From Paenibacillus sp. R14(2021) (lineage in GTDB: Bacteria > Bacillota > Bacilli > Paenibacillales > Paenibacillaceae): a stretch of 64,000 bases of DNA. Position 1 is the first letter of the stretch. The number at the start of each line of letters is the position of its first letter. The position numbers and the translations under genes are program-made. Below, piece after piece: positions 32,996-40,398 of this stretch. The notes below the pieces were generated by a model. That model searched no databases. It had not been told where the DNA came from and saw only the letters and a program-made list of their open reading frames with translations. The stretch is taken from assembly GCF_019431355.1 (NCBI RefSeq), contig NZ_CP080269.1, forward strand, positions 4,026,001 through 4,090,000. The letters are read 5' to 3'.

Positions 32996-33070
32996 AAATC
33001 TATTATCCAATCCTTCCTCTAGCCTCCGGTCGGGGGCTGTCAAATATTTTGTGTAAACTCCAATATAGAG

Positions 33071-33094
33071 AATCTCCCCCCGAGGGGGGAGATT
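33071..33094. terminator. Perfect inverted repeat between convergent units
   Basis: AATCTCCCCCC, a 2-base loop and its exact complement. It lies between the membrane-protein gene and the convergent sugar cluster, and could act as a bidirectional terminator although T runs are short. Confidence 0.55.
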
Positions 33095-33118
33095 GACACT
33101 CACGGCATGCGGTGACTG

Positions 33119-34321
33119 CTACGGTCGCACAGAGGTGCCATCAGGAATTCTCGAGAGCGTCCATTCCGGCAATCGGTTGTGACATGGGTAGAAGGCGGCT
33201 TTCGTTTCGTCCAGATCTACGCCAAGCCCGGGTTTTTCATTCACGTAGACGAACCCGTTCCGCACCTCCGGGCAGCCCGGAAACACTTCCCGCATCTGAT
33301 CGGACACTTCGCACCACTCCTGGATGCCGAAGTTCGGGCTGCTCAGATCGAGATGGATGTTGGCGGCCTGCCCGATTGGGGAAATATCATTCGGTCCGTG
33401 CCAGGCCGTGCGAATGCCAAATGCTTCGCATACCGTCGCAAGCTTCTCGGCCGGCGTCAGCCCGCCGATGGCGCTGATATGGCAGCGGATGAAATCGATC
33501 AGCCGTCTGGAGACGAGCGGCATCCATTCCGCGCTGTGGACGAATAGCTCGCCCATAGCGAGCGGCGTAGAACATTGGCTCCGGATTGTCTCGAACCATT
33601 CGAGCTGCTCAGGCGGAAGCGCATCCTCCAGGTAGAATAGACGATGCTCCTCCAGCTGCTTTGCGAGGCGTACGGCCTCGATCGGAACAAGCCGCTCGTG
33701 GATGTCGTGGATCAGCTCGATCTCGAAGCCGAGCCGGCTGCGCAAGTGATCGAACAGCTTAGGAACGCTTCGCGCATACTCGGCAGGATCGAAGTAGGCG
33801 CCAGGCAGCGCATTCTCCGGGGTGTGCAGCTTGTGGTCGTGTCCGCCGTATCCGCCGAGCTGGCAGCGCAAATAATGGTAGCCTTGCTCCATGTACTTTC
33901 GGACGTTGTCTTCAACTTTCTGGGGGTCACGGCCGTCGGTATGCCGGTATACGGCTGCGGCTTCACGGCATTTGCCGCCGAGCAGTTCGTAGACAGGCAT
34001 ATTCGCGAGCTTGCCCTTGATATCCCAGAGGGCCATATCCACTCCCGCAATGGCATTGTTCAGCACCGGTCCATTGCGCCAGTAGGCGCTCACCATGGAA
34101 GTCTGCCAAATCTCCTCGATCCGAAGCGGGTCTTTGCCGATCAGGAACGGTTTCAAATAATGCTCTACGGCATTGGCCACGGATAAATGCCGCTGTGTAA
34201 ACGTCGCACAGCCAAGCCCGTACAGCCCGGGCTCGGTTGTCTCGATTTTGACGACGACAAGATTGACACCGTCCGGCGCGGTTAAGATTGCACGGACATC
34301 GCGAATTTGTAATTGCGACAT
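33119..34321 (-). CDS. Mannonate dehydratase-like enolase-superfamily enzyme (ManD/RspA type)
   Basis: A 400-residue enolase-superfamily enzyme. Metal ligands and catalytic residues of the ManD group are visible: D-x-H in LIHDIHERL, the Glu of FYLEDALPPEQ, the Glu of AMGELF, and the signature TAWHGPNDISPIGQAAN. Family members dehydrate D-mannonate or D-gluconate to 2-keto-3-deoxy sugars; some have little activity. ATG at 34321 (start MSQLQIRDVRAILTAPDG) is the family-typical N-terminus; the open frame extends far upstream without a credible start. It is the last gene of a minus-strand cluster with GH32, epimerase-like and SDR genes. Substrate is uncertain. Confidence 0.88.
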   Translation of the reverse strand: MSQLQIRDVRAILTAPDGVNLVVVKIETTEPGLYGLGCATFTQRHLSVANAVEHYLKPFLIGKDPLRIEEIWQTSMVSAYWRNGPVLNNAIAGVDMALWDIKGKLANMPVYELLGGKCREAAAVYRHTDGRDPQKVEDNVRKYMEQGYHYLRCQLGGYGGHDHKLHTPENALPGAYFDPAEYARSVPKLFDHLRSRLGFEIELIHDIHERLVPIEAVRLAKQLEEHRLFYLEDALPPEQLEWFETIRSQCSTPLAMGELFVHSAEWMPLVSRRLIDFIRCHISAIGGLTPAEKLATVCEAFGIRTAWHGPNDISPIGQAANIHLDLSSPNFGIQEWCEVSDQMREVFPGCPEVRNGFVYVNEKPGLGVDLDETKAAFYPCHNRLPEWTLSRIPDGTSVRP

Positions 34322-34395
34322 GCTGGATCCTCTCCGATCGTAGGATGAATGGAATGATATGATACTGGCATGCAGCGCGATAGATACACGAGCCG

Positions 34396-35202
34396 TTACT
34401 CCGGCGTTCTCCAGCCTGGCCCGTCTGCGGTTTCCGGCATGCCCGGCAGGATTAGCCCGCCATCGACCCGCAGCACTGCTCCGGTCATATAGGAAGCCTG
34501 CTCGGACGCGAGCCAGACGGCCGCTTTCCCGATATCGTCCGGCGTTCCCGGGCGGCCCAGCGGGATTTTTGCGCCGAACCCGCAGTAGTACGCCTCTCGA
34601 TCCGCGCTTGTCTGGATCGCCCCGGGCGCGATGCAATTGACGCGAATGCCGTGCGCCGCCAAATCAAGCGCAACCGATCCCGTTGCTCGAGCCAGAGCGG
34701 CTTTGACGCCGCCGTACACGGCATCGCCCGCATAAGCCCGCTCGCTGCGCGTCGAGGTGATGTTAATGATGCTGCCTTGAATACCTTTGGCGATCATATG
34801 TCGTCCGACCTCGCGGATAAGCAGCATCGGAGCGCGAAAGTCGAGATGAAGGAGCCGGTTCATCGACTCGATATCCATCTCCGTGACCGGACGGAAGATC
34901 GTGACACCGGCATTGTTGACCAGCATGTCAATGTGCCCGAGCGCTTGAATCGCTCCTTGAACGAGCCGAGCCGGTTCGTCCTCATTCTCCAGATTTCCTT
35001 CGAATACCGCGCATTTGCGCTGATAGGATTGCTTGACCTCGGCAGCGGTACAATCGGCGTTCTTCGAATCGTTCCAGTGGCTGAACGCGATATCGTAACC
35101 GTTCTCGGCCAAAGCCATCACAATGCCTCGCCCGATGCCTCGGCTTCCGCCGGTGACGAGCGCCGTCCGTTTTACTGCATTTCCTGTCGTGCTTGCGTTC
35201 AC
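34396..35202 (-). CDS. Short-chain dehydrogenase/reductase
   Basis: A 268-residue SDR oxidoreductase with the NAD(P) motif TGGSRGIG near the N-terminus, NNAG, catalytic Ser in INITSTRS, YxxxK in YGGVK, and the closing VDGG. GTG 35202 is 11 bases from GGGAG; GTG 35214 would overlap the upstream stop as GTGA and is a reasonable alternative. It probably oxidises or reduces a sugar or polyol in the pathway that the neighbouring mannonate-dehydratase-like enzyme continues. Substrate cannot be read from the sequence. Confidence 0.88.
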   Translation of the reverse strand: MNASTTGNAVKRTALVTGGSRGIGRGIVMALAENGYDIAFSHWNDSKNADCTAAEVKQSYQRKCAVFEGNLENEDEPARLVQGAIQALGHIDMLVNNAGVTIFRPVTEMDIESMNRLLHLDFRAPMLLIREVGRHMIAKGIQGSIINITSTRSERAYAGDAVYGGVKAALARATGSVALDLAAHGIRVNCIAPGAIQTSADREAYYCGFGAKIPLGRPGTPDDIGKAAVWLASEQASYMTGAVLRVDGGLILPGMPETADGPGWRTPE

Positions 35203-35210
35203 TTTTGCAG

Positions 35211-36116
35211 TCACTCCCGACCAATGACATAAAACTCCAGCTCTCGGGTCCAAGACGTCGTCTCGCCCGGCTCCAGCTCGAGGTGCAGGAACACTTCCGG
35301 AGAAACGACGTGCTTCGTTCCCCACAACGCGATCATGGAAGGAGCAAAATTCACATGCTCTCGCATTCCGACCCCGCTCTCGTGAGTGAGCTCCCACTGA
35401 AGGCCCGGCGAGAACGATGCCGTTGATCGGCAATAGAATTCTCCCTCCGGGACATGCATCCAGCGCATGACGCAGTTCTCAAATTCGAGCGGGAACGTAC
35501 GGCTGCCGGACGACTCGAAGGCGAAGCCGTCCGGCAGGCGAAGCCGGTATTCCGGCCCGACCGCATGCCCGTCCAGATTCACGAAATTATGCCCGTACTC
35601 ATTCGTAGCGACGAAGACTTCGCCGACGTTGCTGAGTTCGTAGACGAACCGGAGTCGGTTCTGCTCCACGCTTACCGTCTTGATGAGACGAACCGCGTAG
35701 CCGCGTGTGACGAGAGGATGCACCGTAAACGTGAGAGAAGACTTGCCGGCATGAACGTCAACGGGGAAAGGGGCGATTGGATAGGATCGGGCGAACCCGT
35801 AAGCCGCATCGTCGACACGCGTAAGAAGCCCGACGCCCAGCTTTGGAAAAGTCTCGCCAACCCTCGCCTCCTCATACCCGACGGGAAGAGAAATACCGAA
35901 CTCATTGCACAGCCCGATGCCTCCGGTCCCTTGGCCCGAAACGAACGATTCCTTCGTGCAGAACGTATGGCGTTCATCCAGCCTCACTTCGGTAACGAGT
36001 CCGGTCCAGTCGAATCGCGATCCCCGATACGCCGTTCCGGGTTTGGCCACCTGAACCCGGAGCCGATTGCTGCCTAGCGACCAGCCCTCCTGGTCCGCCC
36101 GTTTGGTTACCCCCAT
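35211..36116 (-). CDS. Aldose 1-epimerase-like / DUF4432-like sugar mutarotase-fold protein
   Basis: A 301-residue beta-sandwich protein resembling galactose-mutarotase-like families (GTAYRGSRFDWTGLVTEV, NEYGHNFVNLDGHAVGPEYR, LELEPGETTSWTRELEFYV). ATG 36116 follows GGAAG and overlaps the GH32 stop by 10 bases; ATG 36134 lacks a ribosome site. It probably interconverts anomers of a sugar released by the GH32 enzyme, although a non-catalytic sugar-binding role is possible. The family match is by eye. Confidence 0.7.
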   Translation of the reverse strand: MGVTKRADQEGWSLGSNRLRVQVAKPGTAYRGSRFDWTGLVTEVRLDERHTFCTKESFVSGQGTGGIGLCNEFGISLPVGYEEARVGETFPKLGVGLLTRVDDAAYGFARSYPIAPFPVDVHAGKSSLTFTVHPLVTRGYAVRLIKTVSVEQNRLRFVYELSNVGEVFVATNEYGHNFVNLDGHAVGPEYRLRLPDGFAFESSGSRTFPLEFENCVMRWMHVPEGEFYCRSTASFSPGLQWELTHESGVGMREHVNFAPSMIALWGTKHVVSPEVFLHLELEPGETTSWTRELEFYVIGRE

Positions 36117-37603
36117 ACCGATTTTAACTTCCATACGTCGAGCGAAGTCACTTGCACGGGGCCCCCCTGTGCGAACAGCGCAAGGCCTAGGCTGTCCGGA
36201 TTCGGATACAGCCGATAGGTGGCGTTCACGCTGCCGTCGTTCGCAAACACCTCCAAGGATGACCGATCTATGAACATATGCAGCTTTAGCATACGATGCT
36301 CATCGGGGTAGAGGCGAACCCGGCTGACCCCTCCGTCCACAAGGCCGGACTTTGTGCGGTCCACGACCAGTTCATGGCAGGCCGGATCGTACGACACCAC
36401 GGTTTCCTGCGTCCCGTCGGTCGAGCGCCGGAGCCGGAACCCGAATTCCGTCGTTTGGCTGGCATCCAGATCGAAACAGGCGATGATCTCCAGACTATCC
36501 CCCTGAACTTCGGACAGCCTATTTTCCCCATCCGGGTACACGGTCGCCGGGCCGTAAGCGCGATGACCGTCACGCAGTACCTGGAGTTCGGGCGCGGGCT
36601 CGAAAGCCAGCCGTCCGTCCGGCGTAAGCTTCACGACGCGCGGAACGGTCATCGCACCGGTCCACCCGTAAGCTTTGGTCGGCATCGGATTCCACCACAT
36701 GTCCATCCATCCAATCAGGATGACGCGTCCTCGATCATCGATCAGCGTCTGAGGTGCATAAAAATCCGGCCCGTAATCGATCTGGGACTCCCATTCGGCT
36801 TCAAACTTGCCTGTTTCATAATTCAGTTGTCCGACGCGATAGATATTAGTTCGAACATCCTGATCCTGGGGCGATACGCCCGGCGAAGCCAGCAGGACAT
36901 CCTTTCCTTCCAGAGAGAAAAAGTCCGGGCAATTCCAGTACTCCCCTTCCCCGGGAGGCCCTTCGGCCATCACGCCGACGTAAGCCCATTCCAGCAAATT
37001 GCTCGAACGATACAGAAGGGCGTTGCCGGTCCCATCCTTGCCCGAGCCGAGCGCCATATACCATACTCCGTCGTGATGCCATACCTTCGGATCGCGGAAA
37101 TCCCAGGACCCGTCCAGCTCGGGGAAATCAGAAATGACCGGGTTACCGGCATACTTCCTGAAGGTGATGCCGTCCTCACTCGTGGCAATGCACTGGACCT
37201 GCTTTTTATAGCCGGTAGAAGCGACATTCCCCGTATAGAAAACAGTGAGTACGCCGTTATGATCGATCGCGCTGCCGGAGAAACAGCCGTTCCGTTCGAA
37301 CTCTTCGGTAGGAGCAAGGGCAATCGGCAGATGCTCCCAATGAATCAAATCTCTGCTTTTGGCGTGCCCCCAATGCTTGAGCCCGTTTTCTGCGCTGAAC
37401 GGATGAATTTGATAGAAGAGGTGGTATTCTCCCTTGAAAAAAATCATTCCGTTCGGGTCGTTGATCCAGGCTGCCGGCGCCATAAAATGATAGCGGAGCC
37501 GGTGCGGGTCCGCAGCGACCTGTGGCTGCATGTCGGTAAGCGCTTTCATAGCTTTGAAAACAGATTCCTGATGATCAGCATCCGTCTGTTTGTTAGACAG
37601 CAT
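36107..37603 (-). CDS. Glycoside hydrolase family 32 protein (fructan/sucrose hydrolase-like) with altered acid/base motif
   Basis: A 498-residue GH32 enzyme: five-bladed propeller with WINDPNG (nucleophile Asp about 49), FRDPKVW (stabiliser Asp), DYGPDFYAPQT, IGWM, then the C-terminal beta-sandwich (HMFIDRSSLEVFANDG). It would hydrolyse beta-fructosides (sucrose-6-P, levan or inulin) and has no signal peptide, so it acts in the cytoplasm. In the acid/base motif, normally E-C-P, the sequence reads EYWNCPDFF: the Glu is replaced by Asn (about residue 224, bases 36932-36934). ATG 37603 sits behind GGAAGGGG; upstream ATGs lie in or before the promoter at 37662-37690. It is first in the cluster. 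Confidence 0.9.
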   Translation of the reverse strand: MLSNKQTDADHQESVFKAMKALTDMQPQVAADPHRLRYHFMAPAAWINDPNGMIFFKGEYHLFYQIHPFSAENGLKHWGHAKSRDLIHWEHLPIALAPTEEFERNGCFSGSAIDHNGVLTVFYTGNVASTGYKKQVQCIATSEDGITFRKYAGNPVISDFPELDGSWDFRDPKVWHHDGVWYMALGSGKDGTGNALLYRSSNLLEWAYVGVMAEGPPGEGEYWNCPDFFSLEGKDVLLASPGVSPQDQDVRTNIYRVGQLNYETGKFEAEWESQIDYGPDFYAPQTLIDDRGRVILIGWMDMWWNPMPTKAYGWTGAMTVPRVVKLTPDGRLAFEPAPELQVLRDGHRAYGPATVYPDGENRLSEVQGDSLEIIACFDLDASQTTEFGFRLRRSTDGTQETVVSYDPACHELVVDRTKSGLVDGGVSRVRLYPDEHRMLKLHMFIDRSSLEVFANDGSVNATYRLYPNPDSLGLALFAQGGPVQVTSLDVWKLKSVWG

Positions 37604-37650
37604 GAAGTTGCCCCTTCCACTCTGAGGTTTATGATGCATAGGTTTTGACC

Positions 37651-37690
37651 GTTTCATGTTCATAATAGGTCTGAAACCCTCGTTAGTCAA
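37651..37690 (-). promoter_or_regulatory. Sigma-A promoter and possible operator of the sugar cluster
   Basis: On the minus strand TTGACT (37690-37685), 17-base spacer, TATTAT (37667-37662). GTTTCA at 37651-37656 and TGAAAC at 37672-37677 form an inverted repeat over the -10, a plausible repressor site. The remaining DNA to yabP (37691-37949) shows nothing I can name. Confidence 0.72.
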
Positions 37691-37949
37691 CATGGGTTTC
37701 GTCTCATTATTTAAGCATTTTGTGGGGTTTGGTGCTGGATTTAGACTGTTTCATATCTATGCTGAATTAAACTAATTTCATTTGTATGAAGCATTAAAAA
37801 CTGCGAGGTGTTACCGCCAAGCGGCTTACCAGATCTAGAGCATAATCCGCCGTTCCGCCACTGGCTTGCCCCGCCCCAGTTCTAAAACCTGTCCCGCCCT
37901 CATAGGCTAGTCTCAGTTACGACCACGCTCAGAGGAGGGGGACGGGGCA

Positions 37950-38237
37950 ATGACAGAGCAAGGGAACAAAGGGCAGAAGCGCCAGGAAATCAAAATGCAT
38001 AACCGCAAGATCCTTGAGATTACCGGCGTCATGAACGTAGAGAGCTTCGACGTGGAAGAATTTCTGCTGGAGACGGAGCTTGGCTTCCTCGCGATTCGCG
38101 GGCAGAATCTTCATATGAAGCATTTGAGCCTGGAGCAGGGACTTGTCGCGATTGAAGGACTGGTCTATTCGCTCACGTATTTGGACGGCAATAACGCCTC
38201 GAAGTCCAAAGGCTTGTTCGGGAAGATCTTTAAGTGA
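37950..38237 (+). CDS. yabP: Spore cortex biosynthesis protein YabP
   Basis: A 95-residue YabP-family sporulation protein (NRKILEITGVMNVESFDVEE, FLAIRGQNLHMKHLSLEQGL). In B. subtilis yabP and yabQ are sigma-E genes of the mother cell; YabQ is needed for cortex formation. ATG 37950 follows GAGGAGGGGG. The gene overlaps yabQ by 4 bases (GTGA), so translation is coupled. It is the first gene of the conserved cluster to the right of the accessory island. Confidence 0.94.
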   Translation: MTEQGNKGQKRQEIKMHNRKILEITGVMNVESFDVEEFLLETELGFLAIRGQNLHMKHLSLEQGLVAIEGLVYSLTYLDGNNASKSKGLFGKIFK

Positions 38238-38878
38238 GTCTCAGCGTACAATGGTGGACGATGATGACGATGCTTCTCTCTGGGATCGGGATGGGCGTCG
38301 TCTTCGACGGTTACCGCGTCGTGTCGGACGAGCTGCGTATCAGCCGGCTGTGGGTGCCGGTCTTCGATCTGCTGTACTGGATCGCAGCGACGATTGCGGT
38401 GTTTCAGGTGCTTTCATCGAGCAACCAAGGCGAGGTGCGGGCCTATGTGTTTCTGGGGCTTGTGCTCGGCATCGGCTTTTATTATTGGTTGTTCAGCAAA
38501 ATAACGGTGCGGCTTGTCAAGCTTCTGATCCTTACCGTCCGCGCCGTCATCGCGTTTATAATTAAAGCGTTCGAGCTGCTGGTCATTAAGCCGCTTATTC
38601 TGCTTTATCGCATCACCAGGCTCATTTTGGCCTTTTTGCGAGCGTTTACTATGTTCCTTTTCAAAATTGTGGTACAATTGCTACGTCCATTCTGGTTGTT
38701 GTTCGCATGGATGACAAAGCCGATCTGGAAGCCGTTGTTTCGCTACTGGAGCATACGGGTAAATCCAGTCATCGCCAGATGGCGGATTGCGGAACGGTAT
38801 CAAGCGGGCAGGGACAGCGTCTCGAAGCTTTGGCAGCGCTGGAAGAACCGCAAGGACGATAATAAGGACGGCGAATAA
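38234..38878 (+). CDS. yabQ: Spore cortex biosynthesis protein YabQ
   Basis: A 214-residue membrane protein beginning with GTG 38234 inside the yabP stop. The first 90 residues carry hydrophobic segments (SVQWWTMMTMLLSGIGMGVV, VFDLLYWIAATIAVF); further hydrophobic stretches and a basic C-terminal tail (WQRWKNRKDDNKDGE) follow. YabQ localises to the outer forespore membrane and is required for spore cortex in B. subtilis. Confidence 0.92.
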   Translation: MSLSVQWWTMMTMLLSGIGMGVVFDGYRVVSDELRISRLWVPVFDLLYWIAATIAVFQVLSSSNQGEVRAYVFLGLVLGIGFYYWLFSKITVRLVKLLILTVRAVIAFIIKAFELLVIKPLILLYRITRLILAFLRAFTMFLFKIVVQLLRPFWLLFAWMTKPIWKPLFRYWSIRVNPVIARWRIAERYQAGRDSVSKLWQRWKNRKDDNKDGE

Positions 38879-38899
38879 CTTACGTCAGGAGGTCCATGA

Positions 38900-39226
38900 A
38901 TGGCAGTGGCGGTATCAGGATCGAATCAACCCTCTGCAGGTCATACGGGAACGAAGCGCAGATTGAAAATATGGTTTGTCCTCGTTGCTCTCTTCATGGG
39001 CTGGGCGCTATATACACTGGTTGCGCAGATGAACCATCAAGGCCAAGCAGAAGCAAAGCTCGCCAATGCGACGCAGAAGGTTAACGAAGCGGCCAAACGA
39101 ACAGCGGATTTGGATCTTGAGGTCAAACGCTTGAAGGATCCGGAATATATTGGACTGAAAGCTACGCAGGAGTTAGGAATGGTAAATAAGGGAGAGCGCG
39201 CAATCGAGGTTGTGAAGCAGCCATAG
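38900..39226 (+). CDS. divIC: Cell-division protein DivIC (FtsB-like)
   Basis: A 108-residue bitopic protein: short cytoplasmic N-terminus, one membrane helix (IWFVLVALFMGWALYTLVA, about 24-42), then an extracytoplasmic coiled coil (AKLANATQKVNEAAKRTADL) and the short conserved tail DPEYIGLKATQELGMV. It works in the FtsL-DivIC-DivIB complex that activates septal peptidoglycan synthesis. ATG 38900 follows AGGAGG. Confidence 0.94.
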   Translation: MAVAVSGSNQPSAGHTGTKRRLKIWFVLVALFMGWALYTLVAQMNHQGQAEAKLANATQKVNEAAKRTADLDLEVKRLKDPEYIGLKATQELGMVNKGERAIEVVKQP

Positions 39227-39253
39227 ATGGGCGCAGGAACGGGTATCCGTCTG

Positions 39254-39282
39254 TTGCCTTGCTTCATCCGTTCGGGTATAAT
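39254..39282 (+). promoter_or_regulatory. Sigma-A promoter for the S1-domain gene
   Basis: TTGCCT (39254-39259), 17-base spacer, TATAAT (39277-39282), about 120 bases before the start of yabR. Confidence 0.68.
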
Positions 39283-39401
39283 CACCTTAGTAACCGCATT
39301 TTTACGGCTTACCGTCATACTTTTTAACTCGCGGCTCATCAGGCTGCGGGATCTCGAAGCTTGATGCTTCGCATAACGGTTAGGGAGGAACATTTTTACC
39401 T

Positions 39402-39986
39402 ATGGCAATTGAAGTGGGCGCCAAGTTAGAGGGCAAGGTGACAGGCATTACGCATTTCGGAGCATTCGTCGATTTGTCGGGAGGTGTCACAGGGCTAGTT
39501 CACATCTCAGAGATTGCCGATAACTACGTCAAGGATGTTAAGGACCATCTCAAGCTAGAAGATGTTGTGACAGTGAAGGTCATTAATGTAGACAAAGACG
39601 GGAAAATCGGACTTTCCATTAAACAAGCAATTGACCGGCCAGAAGGGTCTGCACCTCCTCAGCGTGAGCGCAGTGGAGATCGGCCAGGCGGCTTTAACCG
39701 TCCGAGCGGCGGCGGTGGTGGTGGCGGCGGCTTCAGCCGCACAGGAGCACCAGGCGGTGGTGGAGATCGCGGTCCAAGCGGCGGTGGCGGTGGCTTCAAT
39801 CGCCAAGGCGGCGGTGGTGGCGGCGGACGTCCATTCAATAAAGCAGGCGGCGGCAAGCCCGCATACGGCAAGCCTTCTTTCGAGGATAAAGTGTCACGCT
39901 TCCTGAAGGATAGCGAAGAGCGTATGTCCTCCTTGAAGAAGAACACGGAATCCAAACGCGGCGGACGTGGAGCGAAGCGCGTTTAA
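39402..39986 (+). CDS. yabR: S1-domain RNA-binding protein YabR
   Basis: A 194-residue RNA-binding protein. Residues 1-75 are a complete S1 OB-fold domain (GAKLEGKVTGITHFGAFVDL ... KDGKIGLSIKQAI). Residues about 85-155 are Gly-rich with Arg/Phe spacing (GGGGGGGGFSRTG), longer than in B. subtilis YabR, followed by a basic tail (SLKKNTESKRGGRGAKRV). Such RGG-like tails usually add non-specific RNA binding. ATG 39402 lies after AGGGAGG at wide spacing (13 bases). Confidence 0.93.
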   Translation: MAIEVGAKLEGKVTGITHFGAFVDLSGGVTGLVHISEIADNYVKDVKDHLKLEDVVTVKVINVDKDGKIGLSIKQAIDRPEGSAPPQRERSGDRPGGFNRPSGGGGGGGGFSRTGAPGGGGDRGPSGGGGGFNRQGGGGGGGRPFNKAGGGKPAYGKPSFEDKVSRFLKDSEERMSSLKKNTESKRGGRGAKRV

Positions 39987-40002
39987 TTGCATAGTATGTT
40001 CT

Positions 40003-40031
40003 AAAGCAGTGCCCCACGGCACTGCTTTTTT
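40003..40031 (+). terminator. Intrinsic terminator after yabR
   Basis: AAAGCAGTGCC pairs with GGCACTGCTTT, followed by six T. Confidence 0.9.
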
Positions 40032-40188
40032 GATGTCTTTCATCGCTCCCCCACCCTCTGCAAGCTTTCGTATGCGTACTCACAAATAAATATACCCGCC
40101 CACGCCAAAAACTTTTCCCTTGTTCTCACGCTATCCCGACAGGTTCGGACGGCATTCTGTAAATGAAAGCGCTTCATTTTATCACAGA

Positions 40189-40359
40189 TTTTGTTGAATT
40201 CGTGAGTGACGGACTGACGCAGCCCGCGGCTAAGCCTTAGAGGGCTATAGATTGCCGCAATGCTGACAAGAGGCCGCCCGCCCCGGCGATAATGTCGGAA
40301 AAAACTTCGGTGCTGACAACGCTTTCTGACAAACTTTCCAGCAAGCCTGATTTTATAAT
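40189..40359 (+). promoter_or_regulatory. spoIIE promoter region with Spo0A-box-like sites
   Basis: TATAAT at 40354-40359 is preceded by CTGACA at 40326-40331, a 22-base spacing close to the unusually long spacing of Spo0A-activated spoIIE in B. subtilis. Sequences near the 0A-box consensus (TTTGTCRAA) occur as TTTTGTTGAA (40189-40198), TGTCGGAA (40293-40300) and on the minus strand GTTGTCAGC and TTTGTCAGA (40312-40334). Rightward start is 40 bases before the spoIIE ATG. Confidence 0.5.
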
Positions 40360-40398
40360 GGCAATACATTAATTGGAAAAGGGTGGTGTTCTCTCACC

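Noticed and set aside
33014..33052. Sequence GGGGGCTGTCAAATATTTTG resembling an IS256-family terminal inverted repeat
   Set aside because: Only one end is seen, with no transposase fragment or partner repeat; the resemblance is from memory and too weak to annotate.
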